A stretch of 64,000 nt of DNA from Nissolia schottii (taxonomy: Eukaryota; Streptophyta; Magnoliopsida; Fabales; Fabaceae), in NCBI GenBank assembly GCA_003254905.1, contig QANU01094673.1, positions 432,558 to 496,557 on the forward strand, written 5' to 3'. Every line of letters begins with the position of its first letter. Position 1 is the first letter of the stretch. The translations under genes were made by a program, and so were the position numbers. The notes below the pieces were generated by a model, which had not been told where the DNA came from, ran no database searches, and saw only the letters and a list, made by a program, of their open reading frames with translations. Below are positions 58,401 through 64,000 of this stretch, one piece after another.

Positions 58401-61400
58401 TTTTTCACCACTTTAAAGTCCAACACATTTTTAATAAAATATTGTTTTAAATGTAAAATTATAAATTCACCAAAATAAAAATGTCAAATAGTCAGGCTTT
58501 TTTTCTTCTTAATTTAAGAACACATAAAAATTTCTATATTGTTTAAGAGTTTTTTGGAGTTAAATTTAAACTGGGGGGCCGTGGTTCACAAAATCAATAA
58601 ACATTCACAAGAATAGCATTCTTAGAAATGCTACTCTAGGAATGATTTTTCCAAGAACGATTTTTAAATGTGTTTGATTCACTCATTAAATTCCTGAGAA
58701 TCTGGCAAAATATGCCTAGGAATAAATCACTCATACGTTTGAATGGCACTAATATTTTCAGGAATATTTTTTGTTTTACCAAAAATACCCCTAACAAATG
58801 ACAAAAAAATATCATTACACACATTAAACTCATATCTAAATATAATTTACATATAATTAATAGTTATTTTCTCAACTCTCAAAAAATTATTATTAATAAT
58901 ATTAATTAATTATTTAATAATATTATTATTTATTATTTACTATTAATTAATATTATTGATATTGTTAGTCTTGGCGAGTGGCAACTAATATCCAAGAGGA
59001 GGGTGAATTGAGTATTTAAGAAATTATTCCAATTTTGACAAATATTGCATTTTCATGCAATCAACGTTATTATGTAGCGGAATATATCAATTAAGGATGT
59101 AATATAAGCTTGTTCAATTATGTTTGTTGATAGAACAATAAAAATCAATAGGGCAACTTATAAACAATTATCAACAAATGTTTGATATTGCAATTCTCAA
59201 ATATGCAAGACAATAATAGAAGTTTGCAATAAATAAAGAGATAGAGTTAGAAAGATTGCAAACATGATTTATCCTAGTTCGACCACCCTTGTGATCTACG
59301 TTCAGTCCCCAAGCGGCTTGCTCAAGATTTTTCCACTACCATCAATATTCTAACTTAGGTGCTTGAAAAACCTTTACATCCAAGAGCACTCCTTATACTT
59401 AGGATCCCCACCATTGTGTTTGAGCCTTAAGAACCAATCCTTAGGGATACCACACCCTAAGCAATTACCCAATTAATTTCTCATTTCTGTCCGTTGAAAA
59501 CTAGCCGTTTTAAGCTTCTGGATTTAGGTCATTCGAATGACTCAAGAAAATATAGCCGTTATGACTTTTTTTCAGGTCATTCGAATGGCACACCTTGGTT
59601 ATTCGAATGAGTCAAGTTTGCTTGAGCCAAATTCATCATTTTTCTCATTCTTTTGATTCCTATTATCATTCTTAACTATTTTTAGTTCATAGAATCAAAA
59701 GATCATTTAAGAGCATCATNTATATTCGGCATTACCATGTTCTTCATGGGATAAGCATTTTGTGCTCCTTCTTTTGACTTTGGGCATCATATGAATATGT
59801 TCCTTCTTGTTCCATCTTGTTCTTGATACCTTGGACTTTCACATACATAAGATTATTCACCAGAACGTATAGTTAGTCCAATGTGTTCCAATATCTTAAT
59901 ACGCATCTATAGATCAGTCAATGCATCATGCATATACAATTAGGCAAGGATCAAATCATTATATTAATCAAATAATATTCTTTTCCTAACATGCATGCAT
60001 GCATTCTAACACTATAGCACTTGATATTCATGCATATACACATATCCAAAGTTAATCCTTCAATGCACATATAATTCATTATTGGATGTGTTCTCAAAAG
60101 GATGTTTCTCATATATCATTGTATGATGTGTAAGCTATATGATAACATCAAGTTGAATCATACAAGATAAATATATTCTATTTAGCATATAACATCCTTT
60201 TGCATTCTAATTGTCATTATTTGTTTGTTATGTTCTATTTGTCATTATCAAGATATATTGAATTAAATAGAACAACTAGGGAAACCTAGTTCTACAAACA
60301 TAAGCATAGACAATAAGCATGAATAATTAGAGCATATTGTATTTGTCATCATCAAAACGTATTGTATTAAACAATTAGAACAACTAGGGAAACCTAGTTC
60401 CATAGATATTAATTATTTATTATTACTAATACTATTATTAGTAATTTAATATTTATTGTTATTATTATTATTTAATATTAATTATTTTATCAACTCCCTT
60501 AAAATTATTATTTAATATTATTAATTTAACATTAATAATTGTTATTAATTATTATTATTATCTTTATTATTAATTATTTATTATTATTATTATTATGGGA
60601 GGGGTAAAGTTGGGTTTTTAATTTTATGAGGGTAAATTTGCCAATTTGCATTTTCAAAAACATTCATTTCCCGTGAGAGTGTTAGAATCTCATAGCTGTG
60701 TGTGAGATTAAAATTGAGGGGAAGTGTGAGTTTTTTTATTCTTGGGAATATAACCTTTGTGGGAATGTTTTTTCATTTTGCGAACTAAACGTAGGAATCC
60801 ATCATTCCCAAACTCAGATTCTTGAGAATGCTCATAGATTCCGCAAACCACACGCTCCCTAGTGTGCATCACATCATAAACAAAAAAAATGTTAAGAATG
60901 CTCGACATTCAATGTCTCCTAAGTGTTTTCTTAATTTCATGCATTGCTTTCTTGCGCTACTCTTCTTGAGTGCATCGAAACAACCCCTTTTAATATATAT
61001 TTTTTTGAAGATTTATTTTTTCTTACTCTAATAATGCATAAGAATTTCTTTCTTTTTCAAGAGTTTTATGGAGTTATATTTGAAATATAAGTATAAAAAA
61101 ATTTTAAAAAAAACATATTAAAAGATAACGCAATTCAAAATTTAATGTAGAAAATTTTTAAAATGCTCTACACTCTAGGCCACCCAAACGTTTCCTTAAT
61201 TTTGTGCCTCAATTCCTCAGTGTTACTATCTTAGGTTGTGTTTGGTTGCTAAGATAGACTAAAATACAGAGACATGGAAACACAGACATAAAGACAAAGA
61301 CATAAGAGTCAGTATTGTATTCTATTTGATGACGGTGTACAATACACATTTATTCGTATCTATATTTTGTTTGGTTTAATAGAGACAAGACAGAAAATAC

Positions 61401-63206
61401 ACTCTAAATAACTTTAAATACTCTTATTGCATTAATTTAATAGAAAGAAAAAAAAACACATTATCCTACTCTAAAAGGTTGTGTCCCCGTGTCCTGTCAC
61501 GTGTCCCAACAAAATGAAGGTACAGAAAATATACAATTTTCTGTCCTGAAACACAAATTTTTGTGTCTGTCTTAGTAAATAAACAAGATTTTTGTCCTTG
61601 TGTCTCAGTATTTCTGTCTGATGTCGCTGCATTTGAGCACTTGGAGCCTGTCTTAAAAGAATTGTTTTATTATTTTCATTGAGACGATTTTTCTTTATAA
61701 AAATAAGAATTTTTCTCTTTTTCAAGAGTTTTTCGGATCTAGATCTGGAATAGTCAACATTAAAACAAAAACAAATTAAAAAGACTTAAGCTATTGCAAT
61801 TTTAATGTAGAAAATGATAAAATAAAGAGAAATGCTTTACATGCAAAGTCATCCAAACGTTTCCTTAATTCGATGTATTTCCCTAGTGCTACTGTCCTCA
61901 AGCTGTCAAGCACGTTTATCTAGCATTTCTGGGAAGAATTCTTTTAATTTGCAAAGACTTTTTTCTTACTATATACATATAACAGTTTCTCTCTATTTTT
62001 TTTAGAGTTCTCTGGCGTTGAATTTGAAATAATTAGCATCAAAACAAAAAACATATTAAAAGAATAAAAACATTAAAAGAATGACTCAGTTTCAATTTTG
62101 ACGTAGACAATGTTGAAAATGCTAAACACTCGAAATTACCCAAATGTATTCTGTTTCACGTATTATTTTCATAATAATGCTCTCTTTTGCGCACTTTCTT
62201 AAAAGAATCATTTTCAATATTTTCATTGGGAAGATTTTTTTCTTACTTTAAAAATATTTAAGAATCTCTCTCTATTTTTAGAGTTTTCTGAAGTTTGATT
62301 TAAAATAAATAACACCAAAAGAAAATCATTTTAGAAGAATGACGCAATTTTAATTTCAAAGTGAAAAATGTTAAGATTGTTCTATACTCAAAATCTCTCA
62401 AACTTATCCCTAATTCCATGCATTGTTTCTTTATTGTTATTCTCCTCATGTACTTCGATCCTTTCCAAGAATTGAATATTTTTGTTTAATTGATTCAAAT
62501 GATCATGAATTTATTGAAAAAGTATGAATTTATTGAAAAAGTAAGCATATGGACATATTTTCAAGTGACTTTACTTATATTTATTTTCAAAATTAAGTGA
62601 AATCAACCAACGGGGGTTGATCCAAGTGATAAGGGGATTGGTATCGCTTAAGAAATGTCCCAAGTTTGAGACTTTGTGTACGCAGTTATCCGTGCTGGGA
62701 GACTCACCCGAGTCGATCTGGATTAGTCAAAGCTAGGCCTTAGATACCGGGTAGGCAATCTAAAATAAAAAATAAAAAAAATTAAGTGAAGTGGAAAGAA
62801 GTAATGGCAAAATAAAAGAATGTTTATGTGTTGTTTTAAATATGGCATTTTTAATAACATTTTTCTATGTAGTGAGACAATGAAGTCCACAAGCTCAAAG
62901 TTGCTGGAACTGAATTTCCTCCTCCTGAGGATGATCGTAGAGGGTTATGACCTTCCAAAGCACTACACTTCGGATATTGAACACATGAACGGCACTACTC
63001 ATTTCCGGGCGATGAAGTACAAAGCTCCTGAAAAAAACAAAGCAGAAGGTGAAACTGGCCTTTTGGCTCACACTGATAAAAGTGTCTTAGCCATTCTATG
63101 CCAAAATGAAGTCCAAGGTCTTGAGGTGCAAACCAAAACAGGCGAATGGATTCAACTAGAGATACCCAAGGATGCCTATGTGGTCATGGTAGGTGATGTA
63201 CTGAAG
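43473..63206 (+). CDS. 2-oxoglutarate/Fe(II)-dependent dioxygenase, AOP1-like (gene B, 3' end outside window)
   Basis: Exon 1 is 43473-43831 and exon 2 is 62873-63206, with the same splice phases as gene A. Exon 3, carrying the third iron ligand and the R-x-S motif, should lie beyond 64000. The first two exons are open and nearly identical to gene A. H186 and D188 (AHTDKS) are present. Differences from A include an 8-codon deletion after residue 7, F to C in REACES, R-Q-R for S-Q-S near residue 95, and [11 protein letters not shown] for [11 protein letters not shown]. Intron 1 is 19,041 bp against 5154 bp in A. Subtracting the four B-specific insertions leaves about 5.1 kb. The long intron, full of likely silenced retroelements, could depress or alter expression (inference). 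It may be a working gene, but this cannot be decided without exon 3. Confidence 0.87.
44937..45440. mobile_element. MITE-like element in intron 1 of gene B
   Basis: Orthologous in position to 20381-20857 in gene A, with the same imperfect inverted ends (AGGATGTATTTATAAG and the CCTAATCACACCCTTAG end). Confidence 0.6.
45751..48060 (-). repeat. LTR copy b (5' part missing)
   Basis: It aligns with 48061-49880 in order: the TGTAACACCC end, GTGGGGGTGAGAAC, a GTTCTCGTGCT block and GTTACCCACCTTT near 47889. It is strongly diverged from copy a. The start codon of the micro-ORF is ATA here. Confidence 0.65.
48482..48547 (-). CDS. Conserved acidic micro-ORF (21 aa) in LTR copy a
   Basis: Same length and position relative to GTTCTCACCCCCACT as the ORF at 31964-32029. 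Ten of 21 residues match. Surrounding DNA is clearly more diverged than this motif by eye, but no substitution test was done. Confidence 0.4.
   Translation of the reverse strand: MTSGTCDDSYYEDEAEPAEEL
49498..49592. repeat. Five CGCTCAGCGGT near-palindromes phased at about 21 bp
   Basis: Starts at 49498, 49519, 49541, 49562 and 49582, so spacings are 21, 22, 21 and 20. Three copies are exact and two vary (CGCTCAGGGGT and CGCTCAACGGT). CCGCT-C-AGCGG is self-complementary around the central base. The spacers are unrelated to each other. Confidence 0.85.
50976..51052. repeat. (ATATT)n microsatellite
   Basis: About 15 uninterrupted pentanucleotide units inside LTR copy a. Confidence 0.9.
51601..52186 (-). 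repeat. 3' LTR (minus strand) of the intron gypsy
   Basis: 586 bp, TGTAACAATATGG to CCGTTACACA on the + strand. It has the same length as 57529-58114 but several dozen differences by eye, so this is an old insertion. Confidence 0.9.
55148..56477. mobile_element. Unclassified 1.33-kb element E1 with palindrome array
   Basis: Bounded by the 7-bp duplication ATAATTG (55141-55147 and 56478-56484); removing the insert and one duplication rejoins the host protease frame. It starts TAACTACAGATAGC and contains AAGAGGGGGTGAATTAGG, a TTTATCCTGGTTCACC...CCCAGTCCCC block and, near its end, GTCGTCATTAAAACC. There is no ORF, LTR, TIR or A-rich tail. It shares this layout with E2 (58964-60404). The superfamily is unknown to me. 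Confidence 0.75.
55931..56175. repeat. Four 71-bp units, each with two TAATCGATTA palindromes 21 bp apart
   Basis: Decamers start at 55931 (variant TAATCAATTA), 55952, 56002, 56023, 56073, 56094, 56145 (variant TAATGGATTC) and 56166. Within pairs the spacing is 21 bp in all four cases, and between pairs it is 71, 71 and 72 bp. Some palindromes extend, for example GTGGTAATCGATTACCAC (55998-56015) and a 20-bp perfect one at 56018-56037. A further palindrome, TAACTCGAGTTA, lies at 56081-56092. Confidence 0.95.
57529..58114 (-). repeat. 5' LTR (minus strand) of the intron gypsy
   Basis: 586 bp, followed on the minus strand by ATTATTTGGTGCTTTCATC, the primer-binding region. Confidence 0.9.
58964..60404. 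mobile_element. Unclassified 1.44-kb element E2, relative of E1
   Basis: Flanked by GATATT (58958-58963 and 60405-60410). Gene A shows the unoccupied site. Like E1 it has AAGAGGAGGGTGAATTGAG near the left end, then GTAGCGGAA, then ATTTATCCTAGTTCGACC...GTTCAGTCCCC, and near the right end GTCATCATCAAAAC. It carries CATTCGAATG palindromes. There is no ORF. An N at 59720 may hide sequence. GAACAACTAGGGAAACCTAG occurs twice near the right end (60266 and 60377). Confidence 0.75.
59528..59609. repeat. CATTCGAATG palindromes in E2
   Basis: Cores ATTCGAAT start at 59531, 59579 and 59601. The last two are 22 bp apart. The first extends to a 14-bp perfect palindrome, GTCATTCGAATGAC. The preceding text TAGCCGTT...TTCAGGTC repeats with a period of about 50 bp. 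Confidence 0.85.
61233..61632. mobile_element. Second TIR MITE in intron 1 of gene B
   Basis: Orthologous to 22911-23302. The left end is GGTTGTGTTTGGTTGCTAAG; the right end is eroded. Confidence 0.55.
62602..62777 (+). mobile_element. tRNA-derived SINE specific to gene B
   Basis: 176 bp with an A-box-like GGTTGATCCAAGTGATAAGG, a B-box-like AGTTTGAGACTT and an A-rich tail. It is flanked by the exact 13-bp duplication AAAATTAAGTGAA (62589-62601 and 62778-62790). Gene A has the empty site near 24473. It ends 95 bp before exon 2. Confidence 0.88.
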
Positions 63207-64000
63207 GTATCTATCTATATCTATACACACACACACAGATATGCATCTAGTTGCTCTTTCTCATTCTCTAATTAGTTTCTATATGGTTAACTATATTTTT
63301 GAGAAAAACTGCATTTTTAGTCCGCGAAGCTAGAGTCTTCACGAATTAGTCCATAAGATAAAAGAAACGTATGTTTACTTTTACAGACTTGTATGTTAAA
63401 ACTCTAAATATACTTCGAGAATTGAAATGTATGTGTTTTTTATTTTATGTATTGACAGCATATTTCTAGAGACTAATGTATTTTTTTTTTTAATTCTTTA
63501 AAATATTTCACTTTTTTCGTATTGGTTTCTTTATTTGGTATTCTTGTTTGAATATTTTGTTGAATACTTTTTTATCTAGGGACTTTTAATGCGTTTGGAT
63601 TACTTACTACAAAAAATTCATTTTTTTTAATTTTATTTCTGCGTCTCAAACATTATGTTAAGATTTTAGTATTTTCATTTTTTTAATGAATCATATCATA
63701 TTAAATTTGGTCATGTTATGATAGAGAAAGACACACATTTTAAACAAGTGAAACCTTCTTAAAATGATAGGACTTAAATCAAAATATTTGTGTCTTTCTT
63801 TCTCATAATATGATCAAACATGACCAAATTTAACATGAGAAATTCATTCCCTTCTCTTAAACATTTGTACAATTGGCCAACATAGCTAACCAATACGAAG
63901 AAATGTAATAATCCACAATATTTTTGAGGAATTAAAACTAAAAATAGTATTTAGGTTGACGAGAGTTAGTAGCTCAAGTAACATATCTCTTAGACTTGGT
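63207..64000 (+). other. Start of intron 2 of gene B
   Basis: It aligns with intron 2 of gene A. B has about 210 bp (63377-63588) not present in A. No other element is recognised before the window ends. Confidence 0.75.

Larger units (their letters stand above)
58571..60862. mobile_element. TIR (hAT-like) MITE in intron 1 of gene B, split by E2
   Basis: Orthologous to 21711-22528. It starts CTGGGGGGCCGTGGTTCAC and ends CACGCTCCCTAG. A 1441-bp element interrupts its ATT-rich middle. Confidence 0.7.
58440..62560 (+). repeat. Tandem array of about 275-bp units in intron 1 of gene B
   Basis: The landmark block recurs at about 58527, 61040, 61708, 61980 and 62259, matching the five units of gene A one for one. 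The two MITEs and E2 lie between units. Confidence 0.75.
42672..64000 (+). repeat. Segmental tandem duplication, unit B (partner of 18157-25640)
   Basis: It aligns with unit A from CATCTTTAGCCCAACTACAC to the window end. The alignment is broken by insertions at 45751-51527, 51601-58114, 58964-60404 and 62602-62777, which are absent in A. Confidence 0.9.

Overview
The window is nuclear DNA of a flowering plant. Spliced genes with long AT-rich introns, Ty1/copia and Ty3/gypsy retrotransposons, SINEs and MITEs all point that way. A legume of the soybean/bean group is my best guess, from the style of the repeats (arrays of TAATCGATTA, LTRs beginning TGTAACAYCC). That is memory and inference, not a search result. 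Five single-N bases (4203, 16403, 25070, 40672, 59720) mark unresolved assembly joins, and two of them sit between near-identical sequence copies.

The only host genes I can support are two tandem copies of an AOP1-like 2-oxoglutarate/Fe(II)-dependent dioxygenase on the + strand. Gene A (three exons, 19030-26612) is complete, with the metal and co-substrate residues intact. Gene B has exon 1 at 43473-43831 and exon 2 at 62873-63206; its exon 3 lies past the window end. Their homology runs from about 18157 (A) and 42672 (B), so this is a segmental tandem duplication. A 149-bp piece of the same promoter (28738-28886) and a piece of the same intron 1 (13290-13705) are probably remains of further copies.

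Layout: 1-4140, a decayed copia element. 4.2-6.3 kb, simple repeats and featureless DNA. 6358-7304, a small non-autonomous copia-type element. 7667-13000, a nearly intact minus-strand copia with 163-bp LTRs, whose protease domain is triplicated in frame. 13.3-17.2 kb, repeat fragments, a SINE, a gypsy integrase relic and an 830-bp duplication around an N. 18.2-26.6 kb, gene A. 28.9-36.1 kb, a truncated gypsy with a 3.7-kb solo-LTR-like insertion in its own LTR. 36.1-42.7 kb, a broken and rearranged copia. 42.7-64.0 kb, gene B, whose intron 1 has grown to 19 kb.

Intron 1 of A and B share a tandem array of about 275-bp units and three MITE-like elements. B then gained a 5.8-kb LTR-LTR block (duplication CATGA), a 6.5-kb gypsy (duplication CGCTT), two members of an unclassified 1.3-1.4-kb family and a SINE. 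Gene A keeps the empty site of nearly every one, so insertion ends and target duplications can be read directly.

The most unusual signal is in the two 1.3-1.4-kb elements. Each carries repeated self-complementary decamers with a TCGA core, of different sequence in each (TAATCGATTA; CATTCGAATG) but in the same flanking scaffold. In the first, four out of four pairs are spaced exactly 21 bp. An unrelated LTR at 49498-49592 carries five near-palindromic CGCTCAGCGGT sites, also about 21 bp apart.
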